Position numbers and translations under genes: made by a program. From Dyella sp. A6 (GTDB taxonomy: Bacteria > Pseudomonadota > Gammaproteobacteria > Xanthomonadales > Rhodanobacteraceae): 64,000 nt of DNA. Location: assembly GCF_036320485.1 (NCBI RefSeq), contig NZ_CP132911.1:1-64000 (forward strand), written 5' to 3'. Under the pieces are notes generated by a model that had not been told where the DNA came from, did not search any database, and worked only from the letters and a program-made list of their open reading frames with translations. Positions 54,512 through 64,000 of the stretch are shown here, in pieces; position 1 is the stretch's first letter, and every line of letters begins with the position of its first letter.

Positions 54512-56917
54512 ATGCGTCGCAGTGTGCTTGTTGCCTCGCTCCTGTTCACCGCCGCTCCCGTATTCGCCACTGGCCTGACGCTGGACCGGATCATGGCCAA
54601 TACCGACTGGATCGGGCATGCGGTGGAGAACCCGTACTGGAGCGTGGATGGCCATGCCCTCTACTACGCGCTCAAGCGTGACGGCAGTCCGGTGCGCGAC
54701 CTGTATCGGGTCGATCCGGCGGATGGCCGTTCGGTGAAACTGACACCGGCCGCCATGGCGAGCGCCGACGGTCCGGCGGTGTACGACCGCAGTCATACGC
54801 ATGCTGCTTTCGTGCTGCACGGCGATATCTTCATGGTCGACCTGGTCAGCGGTCGCCGCGTGCAGGTGACGCGCACGCCGCAGCGCGAATCGGCACCGCA
54901 GTTCTCGGCCGATGGCCGGGCGCTGCAGTTCCGCAGCGGCAACCAGTGGTACAGCTACAGCCTGGCCAGCGGAGTCACCTCGCCGGCGGCGATCCTCAAG
55001 TTCGCCGACAACCCGCAGACGAAAAAGCCCGACGCGCTGGGTCGCGAGCAGCTGCGCCTGTTCAAGACGCTGCGCACGATCAAGGCCGACAAGGACGCTG
55101 AGCTGGCCGAACAGAAGGCGCTGCAGGCCGCCGATCCCACCCGTGCGCCGGCACCGTTCTGGCTGGGTGACAAGGTCAAGCCGGTCGACACAGAGCTGTC
55201 GCCGGATGGCCGCTGGATGCTGGTGGTGACCCAGCCCGCGGACTACAAAGCGGGCAAGGCACCCGACGTCATCCACTACGTCACCGACAGCGGCTACACC
55301 GAAGTGCAGAAGGCGCGCACGTATGTCGGCCGCAACATTCCGGCACCGCAGTCGCTGCTGTTGCTGGACCTGGCGTCGCACACGGTCTGGCCGATCGCCA
55401 CCGGCAACCTGCCGGGCATCAAGGATGATCCGCTGAAGGCATTGCGCGCGCAGCGCGTGGCGGCGCTGGAAAAGGCCGGTGACGACGCCGCGGCGAAGGC
55501 GCTGAAGGCACCGGCGGTGCGTCCGGTCACCATCGCCTACGACAGCGGTGGCGGCATCGTCTGGAACAACGCCGGCGACCGGGTTGCGGTGCAGCTGCGC
55601 GCGATCGACAACAAGGACCGCTGGATCGCCACCGTCGATCTCGCGCGTCATGTGCTGGTGCCGCAGAACCGCCTGCACGACCATGCCTGGATCAACTGGA
55701 GCTTCAACGATTTCGGCTGGTTGAAGGGCGGGCGCACGCTGTGGTTTCTAAGCGAAGCCAGCGGCTGGTCGCGGCTCTACACCCAGCCGCTGGGCGGCAA
55801 GCCGAAGGCGATCGCCGGCGGCAAGGGCTACGAGGTCAGCATGCCGCAGCTCAGCCCGGACGGCCGCTGGTTCTACGTGCTGACGAACAAGCTGGCGCCC
55901 TACAGCTACGATGTCTACCGGGTGCCGTCCGATGGCGGCACGCTGACCCGCCTGACCCACGACCAGGGCGTGGACGGCTTCATGCTGTCGCCCGATGGCC
56001 GGCAGCTGGCGGTGCTGCATTCGGCGCCCTACATGCTCGACCAGCTGGCTGTGCAGGACGCCGCTGGCGGCACGCCGCGCGAGCTCACCCACACCATGAA
56101 GCCCGCCTTCACTGGCATTCCGTGGATCGCGCCGAAATTCGTCAAGGTGCCGTCCTCGCATGGTGCCGGCGTGATCTACGCCAAGTACTACGGTCCGGCC
56201 AACGAGATCGACGCCGCCGACTCGCGCCCGGCGGTGATCTTCGTGCACGGCGCAGGCTACCTGCAGGACGTATCGATGCAGGAAACCTACTACGTGCGCG
56301 AGCAGATGTTCCAGAACCTGCTGGTGCAGCAGGGCTACGTGGTGCTGGACATGGACTATCGCGGCTCGGCCGGCTACGGCCGCGACTGGCGCGACGCGAT
56401 CTATCGCGACATGGGTCACCCCGAGCTTCAGGATCTGCTCGACGGCAAGGCCTGGCTTGTCAGGCATCATGGAGTCGACCCGAAGCGGGTGGGCATCTAT
56501 GGCGGCAGCTACGGCGGCTTCATGACCGAAATGGCCATACTGCGCGCACCGGGCCAGTTCGCGGCCGGTGCTGCGCTGCGTCCGCCGGCCGACTGGCGCA
56601 CCTACAACGACGAGTACACCTCGAACATCCTCAATACGCCCCAGCTCGACCCCGAGGCGTACAAGATCAGCTCGCCGATCGAGTACGCGGCCAACCTGCA
56701 GGACCCGCTGCTGATCGAGCATGGCCTGATCGACGACAACGTGATGACCAGCGATTCGATCCGCCTGTACCAGCGCTTCATCGAGTTGCACAAGAAGAAC
56801 TTCTGGATCTCGCTGTACCCGCTGGAACGCCACGACTTCGAGCATGCCGACGACTGGTACGACGAGTACCGCCGCATCGATGAGCTGTTCAACACCTACG
56901 TGAAACCGGTGCACTGA
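54512..56917 (+). CDS. Exported S9-family dipeptidyl-peptidase-like protein
   Basis: The 801-residue product has a signal peptide (MRRSVLVASLLFTAAPVFATG). A long propeller region has DPP-IV-type elements such as NPYWSVDGHALYYALKRDG and SPDGRWFYVLTNKLAPYSYDVYRV. The C-terminal hydrolase has DYRGSAGYGRDWR, nucleophile in VGIYGGSYGGFMTEM near residue 664, the Asp in IEHGLIDDNVMTSDSI and the His in PLERHDFEHADDW. The ATG at 54512 (CAGGGGA upstream) is preferred over an open frame from 54425 because it gives the signal peptide directly. It is divergent from the prolyl oligopeptidase. Confidence 0.92.
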   Translation: MRRSVLVASLLFTAAPVFATGLTLDRIMANTDWIGHAVENPYWSVDGHALYYALKRDGSPVRDLYRVDPADGRSVKLTPAAMASADGPAVYDRSHTHAAFVLHGDIFMVDLVSGRRVQVTRTPQRESAPQFSADGRALQFRSGNQWYSYSLASGVTSPAAILKFADNPQTKKPDALGREQLRLFKTLRTIKADKDAELAEQKALQAADPTRAPAPFWLGDKVKPVDTELSPDGRWMLVVTQPADYKAGKAPDVIHYVTDSGYTEVQKARTYVGRNIPAPQSLLLLDLASHTVWPIATGNLPGIKDDPLKALRAQRVAALEKAGDDAAAKALKAPAVRPVTIAYDSGGGIVWNNAGDRVAVQLRAIDNKDRWIATVDLARHVLVPQNRLHDHAWINWSFNDFGWLKGGRTLWFLSEASGWSRLYTQPLGGKPKAIAGGKGYEVSMPQLSPDGRWFYVLTNKLAPYSYDVYRVPSDGGTLTRLTHDQGVDGFMLSPDGRQLAVLHSAPYMLDQLAVQDAAGGTPRELTHTMKPAFTGIPWIAPKFVKVPSSHGAGVIYAKYYGPANEIDAADSRPAVIFVHGAGYLQDVSMQETYYVREQMFQNLLVQQGYVVLDMDYRGSAGYGRDWRDAIYRDMGHPELQDLLDGKAWLVRHHGVDPKRVGIYGGSYGGFMTEMAILRAPGQFAAGAALRPPADWRTYNDEYTSNILNTPQLDPEAYKISSPIEYAANLQDPLLIEHGLIDDNVMTSDSIRLYQRFIELHKKNFWISLYPLERHDFEHADDWYDEYRRIDELFNTYVKPVH

Positions 56918-56926
56918 AACGGCCCG

Positions 56927-56957
56927 ACCGCCATCGCCGATCAGCGGCGATGGCGGT
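56927..56957 (+). terminator. Terminator-like hairpin after the S9 gene
   Basis: ACCGCCATCGCCG at 56927-56939 pairs perfectly with CGGCGATGGCGGT at 56945-56957 across ATCAG, ten bases after the stop codon. No T tract follows, as with the hairpin after gyrB. Confidence 0.6.
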
Positions 56958-57215
56958 GATACCTGCCGCGACAGTCCACCTCGCGGCGTCATGGTTTGCC
57001 CTCATCGGGGGGTTGAAGATCGCCCGCCGGTTGGTGGTAGTCTCGTGACCGGGGCCGTTTACACATGTTCGTGACACAGCAGGCCCCATGCTGCATGCAT
57101 GGCGCGCGCCTTTCGCAGTGGTTGCAGAGCCGGGTCCGCGCCGTGGGGATAAATTGCAAGACACGCTTCAGATCGCCGTCACGTATTCCAACTCGTGTGG
57201 ATCAGGCAGGTGTCC
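56958..57215. other. Non-coding gap holding the cyo promoter region
   Basis: These 258 bases lie between the S9 hairpin and cyoA. No convincing ORF is present. AGGCAGG six bases before the cyoA ATG is its ribosome-binding site. The promoter must lie here, but no clear pair of -35 and -10 boxes or FNR/ArcA-like dyad was found. Confidence 0.4.
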
Positions 57216-58112
57216 ATGGCGCGTTCGACGAAAACGGTCGTATTCCCGGCGCTCATCGCGTCGTTGCTCAGCGGATGCCATAGCGGGGTGCTGGACCCGC
57301 AGGGTCCGGTCGGTGCCTCGGAAAAGCTGATCCTGATCGATTCGCTGGTGATCATGCTGGCGATCGTGGTGCCGACGATCCTGGCCACGCTGGTTTTCGC
57401 GTGGTGGTACCGGGCCGGCAACAAGAAGGCCCATTACCGACCCAACTGGGCGTTCTCCGGGCATCTCGAACTGATCGTCTGGGCCATTCCGGCCCTGGTG
57501 ATCATTTTCCTGGGCGGCATCGCCTGGTTCGGCTCGAAGGACCTGGACCCCTACAAGGCACTTCCCTCGACGCAGAAACCGGTCGAGGTCCAGGTGGTGT
57601 CGCTGGACTGGAAATGGCTGTTCATCTACCCCGACCAGCACATCGCCAGCGTGAACCGGCTGGTGATTCCGGTCGGCCGGCCGGTGCACTTCGACCTGAC
57701 GTCGACCGGCGTGATGAACAGCTTCTTCGTGCCGCAGCTCGGCAGCCAGATCTACACGATGGCGCGCATGGTGTCGCAGCTGAACCTGCAGGCCGACCAT
57801 GCGGGCGACTACCACGGCTTGTCCGCGCAGTTCAGCGGTGCCGGCTTCTCCGACATGGATTTTCAGGTGCAGGCTGTGTCGCCGGACGATTACGCGAAGT
57901 GGCTGGCGACGGCGCAGGCATCCGGAACGGCGCTCGATCATGCGGCCTACAGGCAGTTCCGGGTGCAGAGCAGCCATGTGCCACCGATGACTTATCGCGA
58001 GGTGGCGCCGCAGCTGTTCCAGGACATCGTGAACGAGCGCTTTGGACCGGCGCAGGGGCCGCAGGGCGGCGTGGGTGGCCATGATCTTCCGTTGACGGAA
58101 AAGGGGTCGTGA
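57216..58112 (+). CDS. cyoA: Cytochrome bo-type quinol oxidase subunit II
   Basis: The 298-residue product has a lipoprotein signal ([12 protein letters not shown]; lipid-modified Cys near residue 20). Two membrane helices follow ([48 protein letters not shown]) and a periplasmic cupredoxin-like domain with [21 protein letters not shown]. The copper-A ligands of cytochrome c oxidases are absent ([16 protein letters not shown] in place of a Cys-rich loop), which marks a quinol oxidase. The stop TGA overlaps the ATG of the next gene, so the two are coupled. Confidence 0.95.
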   Translation: MARSTKTVVFPALIASLLSGCHSGVLDPQGPVGASEKLILIDSLVIMLAIVVPTILATLVFAWWYRAGNKKAHYRPNWAFSGHLELIVWAIPALVIIFLGGIAWFGSKDLDPYKALPSTQKPVEVQVVSLDWKWLFIYPDQHIASVNRLVIPVGRPVHFDLTSTGVMNSFFVPQLGSQIYTMARMVSQLNLQADHAGDYHGLSAQFSGAGFSDMDFQVQAVSPDDYAKWLATAQASGTALDHAAYRQFRVQSSHVPPMTYREVAPQLFQDIVNERFGPAQGPQGGVGGHDLPLTEKGS

Positions 58113-60769
58113 TGTTCGGCAGACTGAGTTGGGCGGCGATCCCCTTCAACCAGCCGATCCCGCTGGTGACATCGATCGTGATGATCCTGGTCATCGCCGG
58201 CATCCTGGCGTGGATCACAGTGAAGGGACACTGGCACTACCTGTGGCACGAGTGGATCACCTCGGTCGACCACAAACGCATCGGCGTGATGTACTGCCTG
58301 CTGGCGCTGGTCATGCTGATCCGAGGCTTCGCCGACGCGATCATGATGCGCGCGCAACAGGCGATCGCGTTCCATTCCCCCGGCTACCTGCCACCCGAGC
58401 ACTTCGACCAGATCTTCTCGGCGCACGGCACGATCATGATCTTCTTCGTCGCCATGACGTTCATGATCGGGTTGATGAACTACGTGGTGCCGCTGCAGAT
58501 CGGCGCGCGCGACGTGGCATTTCCCACCTTCAACTCGGTCAGCTTCTGGCTGACCGCGGCGGCGGTGCTGCTGGTGAACATCTCGCTGTTCGTGGGCGAG
58601 TTCGCGCAGACCGGCTGGCTGGTCTATCCGCCGTTGTCCGAGCTGCGCTTTTCGCCCGGCGTCGGGGTCGACTATTACCTGTGGGCGATCCAGATATCCG
58701 GTATAGGCACCTTGCTTACCGGCATCAACTTCGTGGCGACCATCCTCAAGATGCGTGCGCCTGGAATGACGCTGAACCGCATGCCGATCTTCTGCTGGGC
58801 CGCGCTGGCGTCCAGCCTGCTGATCGTGGCCGCGTTCCCGATGCTCACCGCCTCGCTGGCGATGCTGCTGCTGGACCGCTACCTGGGCTTCCACTTCTTC
58901 ACGATCACCTCGGGCGGCGACCCGATGATGTTCGTGAACCTGATCTGGACCTGGGGTCATCCGGAGGTCTACATCCTGATCCTGCCGGCTTTCGGCGTGT
59001 TCTCCGAAGTGATCTCCACGTTCTCGGGCAAGCCGCTGTTCGGCTACCGCTCGATGATCGTCGCCACCATGGCGATCTGCATCCTGTCGTTCCTGGTGTG
59101 GCTGCACCATTTCTTCACCATGGGTGCGGGCGCCGACGTCAACGGCTTCTTCGGCGTGATGACGATGATCATCGCCGTGCCCACCGGCGTGAAGATCTTC
59201 AACTGGTTGTTCACCATGTGGGGCGGGCGGGTGCGTTTCGACACGCCGATGCTGTGGTCGATCGCCTTCATGGTCACCTTCGTCATCGGTGGCATGACCG
59301 GCGTGCTGCTGGCCGTTCCGCCGGCCGACTTCGTACTGCACAACTCGCTGTTCCTGATCGCGCACTTCCACAACATGGTGATCGGCGGTGTGCTGTTCGG
59401 TGCGTTCGCCGGCTACAGCTACTGGTTCCCGAAAGCGTTCGGCTTCAAGCTGGACGAGCGCTGGGGCAAGGCCGCGTTCGGGTTCTGGGTGGTCGGTTTC
59501 TATGTCGCCTTCATGCCCCTGTACGTGCTGGGCATGGAGGGCATGACGCGGCGCATGCAGCATTACGACGTGCCCGGCTGGCATCCATGGCTGATCGTGG
59601 CCGCGGCCGGCGCTGGGCTGATCCTGCTGGGCATCGTCTGCCAGGTCGTGCAACTGGTGGTGTCGATCCGTAACCGCAAGAGCGAGCGTCTGGTCGATTT
59701 CACCGGCGATCCGTGGGATGGCCGCACGCTGGAGTGGATCACCGGTTCGCCGCCGCCGGCCTACAACTTCCCGGTGCTGCCCAACGTGTTCAACGTGGAA
59801 GCCTACTGGGGCATGAAACAGAAGGCGCTGGAGCAGCGCCGGCTGACCGAGCTGCCCGATTACAAGCCGATCGAGCTGCCGCTCAACAGCCCCACCGGTA
59901 TCGTCACGGCATTCTTTGCGGTGGTCGGCGGCTTCGCCCTGATCTGGCACATCTGGTGGATGGTGACGCTCGGCCTGTTCGGTGCGTTCGTCACCTTCGT
60001 GGTCTTCGCCTGGCGCGACCACCACGAGTACGAGATGTCGGCCGAGGAACTCGCGCGGATCGACGGCGAACGTCGGCGTCGACGCATCGCACTGGTGGAA
60101 GGGCGCGACCCGAGCATCCGCCAGGTAAAGTACGTCGAACCCACCGAGCACGATCCGCACAAGTTCGGCCCGCGCGCCGCACCCGACGGCGGCTGGAAGG
60201 GACCGGCGGCCAAACGCATCATCACCGGCTACGGTTTCTGGCTGTTCCTGCTGTCGGACTTCATTCTTTTCGCCGGCTTCTATGCGGGCTACGCGGTGCT
60301 GTCGCATGCCAGGGCGGGCGGACCGGGGCCGAAGCAGCTGTTCGATCTGCACACCGTGGAGATCGAGACGGCCTGCCTGTTGCTGTCCAGTTTCGCCTGC
60401 GGCCTGGCGATGATCGCCAGCAATGTGCGCAACATGCTGTGGACCCAGGTGGGCTACCTGATCACCGGGTTGCTCGGCGTCGCCTTCCTGTCGATCGAGA
60501 TCAGCGAGTTCACGCACATGATCGCTGAAGGTGCCGGTCCCGGTCGCAGTGCGTTCCTGTCGTCGTTCTTCGCGCTGGTCGGCCTGCACGGCTGCCACGT
60601 CACCATCGGCCTGCTGTGGCTGGGCACGATGATGGCGCAGATCTGGACCAAGGGCTTCCGCGCCGACATCATGCGCCGCGGCATGTGCTTCGCCCTGTTC
60701 TGGCACGCGCTGGACATCATATGGGTCGGTATTTTCACCAACGTCTATCTGCTGGGGACCAGTCCATGA
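58112..60769 (+). CDS. cyoB: Fused quinol oxidase subunits I and III (CyoB-CyoC)
   Basis: This continuous 885-residue protein joins two normally separate subunits. Residues 1 to about 665 are CyoB: heme-copper ligands in [20 protein letters not shown] near 110, [21 protein letters not shown] near 287, [11 protein letters not shown] and [15 protein letters not shown], ending in helix [22 protein letters not shown]. After a charged linker of about 50 residues, the last 180 are Cyo[61 protein letters not shown] and [23 protein letters not shown]. In E. coli these are two genes. There is no stop or frame change at the junction. The ATG overlaps the cyoA stop; GTG at 58109 is an alternative. Confidence 0.94.
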   Translation: MFGRLSWAAIPFNQPIPLVTSIVMILVIAGILAWITVKGHWHYLWHEWITSVDHKRIGVMYCLLALVMLIRGFADAIMMRAQQAIAFHSPGYLPPEHFDQIFSAHGTIMIFFVAMTFMIGLMNYVVPLQIGARDVAFPTFNSVSFWLTAAAVLLVNISLFVGEFAQTGWLVYPPLSELRFSPGVGVDYYLWAIQISGIGTLLTGINFVATILKMRAPGMTLNRMPIFCWAALASSLLIVAAFPMLTASLAMLLLDRYLGFHFFTITSGGDPMMFVNLIWTWGHPEVYILILPAFGVFSEVISTFSGKPLFGYRSMIVATMAICILSFLVWLHHFFTMGAGADVNGFFGVMTMIIAVPTGVKIFNWLFTMWGGRVRFDTPMLWSIAFMVTFVIGGMTGVLLAVPPADFVLHNSLFLIAHFHNMVIGGVLFGAFAGYSYWFPKAFGFKLDERWGKAAFGFWVVGFYVAFMPLYVLGMEGMTRRMQHYDVPGWHPWLIVAAAGAGLILLGIVCQVVQLVVSIRNRKSERLVDFTGDPWDGRTLEWITGSPPPAYNFPVLPNVFNVEAYWGMKQKALEQRRLTELPDYKPIELPLNSPTGIVTAFFAVVGGFALIWHIWWMVTLGLFGAFVTFVVFAWRDHHEYEMSAEELARIDGERRRRRIALVEGRDPSIRQVKYVEPTEHDPHKFGPRAAPDGGWKGPAAKRIITGYGFWLFLLSDFILFAGFYAGYAVLSHARAGGPGPKQLFDLHTVEIETACLLLSSFACGLAMIASNVRNMLWTQVGYLITGLLGVAFLSIEISEFTHMIAEGAGPGRSAFLSSFFALVGLHGCHVTIGLLWLGTMMAQIWTKGFRADIMRRGMCFALFWHALDIIWVGIFTNVYLLGTSP

Positions 60770-61179
60770 GCGAGGAAGACAACGAACTCGAATGGGGCAT
60801 GGACCACGACCACGCGCCGGGCGACGAGCCGGAGCCGCATAACGTTGGGCACAGTGTCCGCAATTATCTGATCGGCCTGGTGCTGGCCGGACTGCTGACG
60901 GCGGCTTCGTTCTGGGTGGCCAGCGGTACCAGCCTGCTCTACGTGGCGGGCGTGCCGATGGCGCTGGCAGCGCTGGCGATCGGCCAGATGGGCGTGCACC
61001 TGGCGTTCTTCCTGCACATCACCACTGGGCCGGACAACACCAACAACATCCTGGCGCTGGCCTTCGGCGTGCTGATCGTGGCCATCGTGATCGCCGGATC
61101 GCTGTGGATCATGTATCACCTCAACGCCAACATGGCGATACCGCCGACGTTGATGAACCTGCACACCCAGCCCGGTTAG
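60766..61179 (+). CDS. cyoD: Cytochrome bo-type quinol oxidase subunit IV
   Basis: The 137-residue product has an acidic, His-containing N-terminus ([19 protein letters not shown]). Three membrane helices follow: [47 protein letters not shown] and [24 protein letters not shown]. It is the small assembly subunit of the oxidase. Its ATG overlaps the stop of the fused cyoB-cyoC gene as ATGA. No heme O synthase (cyoE) follows, although it ends the operon in E. coli. Confidence 0.93.
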   Translation: MSEEDNELEWGMDHDHAPGDEPEPHNVGHSVRNYLIGLVLAGLLTAASFWVASGTSLLYVAGVPMALAALAIGQMGVHLAFFLHITTGPDNTNNILALAFGVLIVAIVIAGSLWIMYHLNANMAIPPTLMNLHTQPG

Positions 61180-61397
61180 CCGGACCTGCCTGCCGGGCGA
61201 CGGCCCGGCACGGCCGCGATGCGGCATCGCATGATGCAGGTACGAGCACGCTCATGCCTGCGTGCATGAACGGGACGACATCTTTCCTGATGTACGCACT
61301 CGCCTGCCGCAGTTGACCAGTGCGGCCGGGCGTCTGGTTTACACGTGCTCGATCGAGGTCGCGTGGCGTCTATCCACGACGACAGCAGGATGATTCA

Positions 61398-61428
61398 TCG
61401 GCCCGGGCACTGCGCATGCCCGGGCCGA
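61398..61428. terminator. Hairpin between cyoD and the convergent glycosidase
   Basis: TCGGCCCGGGCA at 61398-61409 pairs perfectly with TGCCCGGGCCGA at 61417-61428 across a 7-base loop. It is seven bases past the glycosidase stop on the minus strand. There is no T tract. The rest of the 255-base gap holds no recognised gene. Confidence 0.55.
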
Positions 61429-61434
61429 ACCGTT

Positions 61435-63678
61435 TCAGTGAGTCATGGCGTCATCGGCCAGCGGCGCGATATGCAGCGCACCGATGTCCGCGCTGTTCAG
61501 TGGGCCGCTGCTGCCGCCGGTACCGCCGGTGTAGTGGGAAAAATGTGCCAGGTCGCTCATGTTGAAGCCCTGCGCCAGCGCGAAACTGCAGCGGGCGCCG
61601 GCCTTTGCCATGAAGCGGCCAGTGGTTGAATCCTGCCGGCCGACGCTGTGCGGCATCACCATGATCACCACCTGTGCCGGTTCGCCACTGCACTTCACGT
61701 CGAGCTTCTTCACGCCTGCGCTGATGCCGGTGTTGATCGGGCCGTGCGGGTTGTCGTAGTCGAGCCAGATCCGGAAGCGTCCGCTGGACGGCGCCCTCCA
61801 GCTACGCGGCCAGGCGCCGGCCACCTGCGCGGTCGTGCCCACGCAGGTCGATCGGCTGGGTAGCGATTCCACCCCGTCCTTGCCGATGCGGGTGAGGTCG
61901 AAGCACTGCTGTGCGGCCGTGTGCGCCAGCTCCAGCGAGCCGTCGATCGGGCCGTGACGACGACCGTTCACGTACAGCATGGCCTGGCCGGCCGAGCGGA
62001 TGCGCCAGTGGTCGCCCACGCGCGTCACCGTGGGCGCAGCGGGTGTGGCCGGTGCGTACATCGGTGCGTGCGTCGCCAGCGGCGACGCATCCACATGAAT
62101 GGCCTTCAGCGTGATCACGATGTCGTGGCCGACCCGGGTGCGGTGATCGGTCACGAGCAGGTTGCCGTCCAGCGAGGCCGGACGGATCAGGGTGATTTTC
62201 CGGCCGGGCAGCTGCAGGCTGATCTGTTCTCCGCTGCCGAACAGCATCGGCACCAGCGAGACCGGCAGTTCCGGATTCACGTGTCCGTCGTTCTCCAGCC
62301 CGAACACGCCTTCGGTGACCGCGTCGAGGTAGGCCGCCACCGACCACAACTGGCGCGGCGAATCGACCACCGGTCCGCTGAGCTTGCCTTCGTCGACGTG
62401 GATCGACTGCGCGACCAGCGAGAAGTTTTCCATGTTGGAACCGTTCATGGCCGCGCCGCGCATGATCGAGTGCAGTTCGCGGGCAATCAGTTCGGGCTGC
62501 CGGGTGACCCGCGCCGCGCGCAGTGCGTAGGCGCTGACAAACGGCCAGATCGCCCGGTTGTGGTAGATCGGCTGGTCGGCGCGTTCGGGCCAGATTACCG
62601 GGCTGCCCGAAGGCCAGATCGGGTAGTTTGCCAACGTCTCGCGGGCGCGCTGGGGATCGGCCACGCCGCTGGTCACGGCCAGGGCGATACCGAGCAGGTC
62701 GTAGGCTTCCATCGGCTGGCCGTCACCGCCGATGTAGCTCATGTACAGGCCACGGCTGGCACGCCAGAAGTGTTCGTTGATGGCCTTCTTCAGCGCCGTC
62801 GCCTGCGCGCGCCAGGTCGCGGCACGCGCGTCGCCGCGCTGTGCGGCAAGCGCGGCGGCGAGCTTCAGAGCCTCGTAGTGCAGCACGTTGGTGGACAGCG
62901 AGAACGATTGCGCGATGAACACCACGTTGTTCGCGGTCCATGCCGGATAGGTCTGCTCGCGCCAGTCGAGGAACGAGGTTTCGCCGCGATACAGCCCCAT
63001 CGCCGGGTCGAAGATGTACTGGCGGTCCTGTGCCAGGGTGTCGCCCAGTGCCGTCCACACCTTGTCGGCGAAAGCCTTGTCGCCGAGCAGGTGGCGTGCG
63101 CCGAGGAACCACACGATGCGATCGGTGCTGATCGGCCAGCTGCCGCCGGAGCCGGTGTCCTGCATCGGGTACAGGCCCTGCGGCACGTCCTTGGCGCGCA
63201 CGCCGGAAAGCTTGAACAGCAGACCGTTGCGCGCACGCGCCGGATCGAAGCGCCACAGCCCGAGGTCGACCGAGTAGGACAGGTCGCGCGTCCACACGTA
63301 CGGCCATTTCAGGCCGGTCTCGAAGCAGTGGCAGGGCATCGGCTGGCCGTGGTCGAAAGCGCCGTCCTGGATCGAGGTCACCGAATCGAGCTTGAGGTCG
63401 TCCTGGGCCATCGCGAACAGCCCGTCGAACAGCGGGCTGGCGGTGCTGGCGCTGGCCGCGCCGGCGGCGATGTGGCGGCTGCCGCCGGGAAAGTTCAGCA
63501 GGTAGCTGTCGCCGGTCACCTGCATGGAAGCCTGGTGGCCCTGCCAGTCGACCTGATGATGCCAAGTGCTGTCGCCGGCAGCGGACGCCGAAAGCGCGGT
63601 CGCCAGCATCGGCAATGCCAGCCAGCCATGGAGCCGGCGGTGCTGCCGGGGGGAATGGTTCGGATGCGGATGGGTCAC
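61435..63678 (-). CDS. Exported six-hairpin glycosidase-like protein
   Basis: The 747-residue product (from GTG 63678) has a signal peptide (RRLHGWLALPMLATALSASAAG). A central (alpha/alpha)6-barrel region at about 100-500 has GLKWPYVWTRDLSYSVDLGLW, TYPAWTANNVVFIAQSFSLS, IYHNRAIWPFVSAYALRAARV and SPRQLWSVAAYLDAVTEGVF. A C-terminal beta-sandwich-like part follows. The fold fits six-hairpin glycosidases (GH15/GH63-like), but I cannot name the family or substrate. GTG 63678 is preferred to ATG 63711 because GAGGCAGG lies just upstream of it; the ATG has no spaced ribosome-binding site. A GH13-type gene lies immediately upstream, suggesting glucan use. Confidence 0.75.
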   Translation of the reverse strand: MTHPHPNHSPRQHRRLHGWLALPMLATALSASAAGDSTWHHQVDWQGHQASMQVTGDSYLLNFPGGSRHIAAGAASASTASPLFDGLFAMAQDDLKLDSVTSIQDGAFDHGQPMPCHCFETGLKWPYVWTRDLSYSVDLGLWRFDPARARNGLLFKLSGVRAKDVPQGLYPMQDTGSGGSWPISTDRIVWFLGARHLLGDKAFADKVWTALGDTLAQDRQYIFDPAMGLYRGETSFLDWREQTYPAWTANNVVFIAQSFSLSTNVLHYEALKLAAALAAQRGDARAATWRAQATALKKAINEHFWRASRGLYMSYIGGDGQPMEAYDLLGIALAVTSGVADPQRARETLANYPIWPSGSPVIWPERADQPIYHNRAIWPFVSAYALRAARVTRQPELIARELHSIMRGAAMNGSNMENFSLVAQSIHVDEGKLSGPVVDSPRQLWSVAAYLDAVTEGVFGLENDGHVNPELPVSLVPMLFGSGEQISLQLPGRKITLIRPASLDGNLLVTDHRTRVGHDIVITLKAIHVDASPLATHAPMYAPATPAAPTVTRVGDHWRIRSAGQAMLYVNGRRHGPIDGSLELAHTAAQQCFDLTRIGKDGVESLPSRSTCVGTTAQVAGAWPRSWRAPSSGRFRIWLDYDNPHGPINTGISAGVKKLDVKCSGEPAQVVIMVMPHSVGRQDSTTGRFMAKAGARCSFALAQGFNMSDLAHFSHYTGGTGGSSGPLNSADIGALHIAPLADDAMTH

Positions 63679-63711
63679 GGTACGCCTGCCTCTGGAACTT
63701 GGGTGGAACAT

Positions 63712-63740
63712 CCTGGCGGAGTCGCTGCGACTCCGCCAGG
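63712..63740. repeat. Perfect inverted repeat between the two glycosidase genes
   Basis: CCTGGCGGAGTCG at 63712-63724 and CGACTCCGCCAGG at 63728-63740 form a perfect 13-base stem with loop CTG. It sits 22 bases after the stop of the upstream minus-strand gene. Without a T tract, it may be an RNA-stability stem or partial terminator setting relative expression. Confidence 0.65.
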
Positions 63741-63762
63741 ACAGCGGATCGACGCTGCTCGC

Positions 63763-64000
<238 letters not shown>

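Noticed and set aside
60100..60230. Possible frameshift or missed stop joining cyoB and cyoC
   Set aside because: The frame is continuous, the linker is ordinary charged sequence, and both domains are intact. A true fusion is simpler, although read-level checking would settle it.
57992..60706. 904-codon minus-strand open frame over cyoB
   Set aside because: It is extremely rich in Asp, His, Gln and Arg, as expected for the complement of a high-GC membrane-protein gene. The cyoB-cyoC frame is unambiguous.

Overview
The window reads as the origin region of a high-GC gammaproteobacterial chromosome, most likely Xanthomonadales and probably Rhodanobacteraceae (Rhodanobacter/Frateuria/Dyella-like). 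It opens exactly at dnaA and runs dnaA-dnaN-recF-gyrB, then tonB-exbB-exbD1-exbD2-pdxJ, an order I recall from Xanthomonas chromosomes. The taxonomic call rests on gene order and protein flavour, not on a search.

Layout. 1-6.4 kb: replication genes, with a candidate oriC between dnaA and dnaN (two perfect and one near-perfect DnaA box plus an AT-rich stretch) and two perfect parS palindromes inside recF. 6.8-10.7 kb: a periplasmic TPR protein and the TonB energy-transduction operon, closed by a strong terminator. 10.7-12.1 kb: pdxJ and an Sfp-type phosphopantetheinyl transferase. 12.2-27.3 kb: a transporter-fused hybrid histidine kinase (CrbS-like), glutamate synthase gltBD, then a NarL-type regulator, acs, a DcaP-like porin and a SatP-type acetate carrier, which together look like an acetate-scavenging module. 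27.4-36.6 kb: a radical SAM protein, an S9 peptidase, an M16 peptidase and an ABC transporter under a small GntR repressor whose promoter/operator touches its start codon. 37.2-43.5 kb: xthA, a UPF0149 protein, pirin, gluconokinase, a minimal SPFH protein, rsmG, parA and parB. 43.5-52.1 kb: a GT2 glycosyltransferase, a DUF488 protein, a patatin, a WYL regulator, membrane proteins and an esterase-algZ-algR-hemC run. 52.2-56.9 kb: two divergently transcribed S9 peptidases. 57.2-61.2 kb: a cytochrome bo-type quinol oxidase in which subunits I and III are one polypeptide. 61.4-64 kb: two exported carbohydrate-active enzymes on the minus strand, the last running off the window.

ParB (42.6 kb) presumably loads on the parS sites in recF (3.2 and 3.8 kb), so segregation enzyme, centromere and probable origin lie within about 42 kb. 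The porin, SatP, Acs and CrbS/CrbR-like regulators would cover uptake, activation and sensing of acetate. No tRNA, rRNA, CRISPR array, insertion sequence or prophage was recognised. This is mostly core chromosome; the notable features are small cis-elements (parS in recF, a gyrB leader ORF, a near-leaderless GntR promoter, a dyad in the acs/porin gap), the CyoB-CyoC fusion and the acetate gene neighbourhood.
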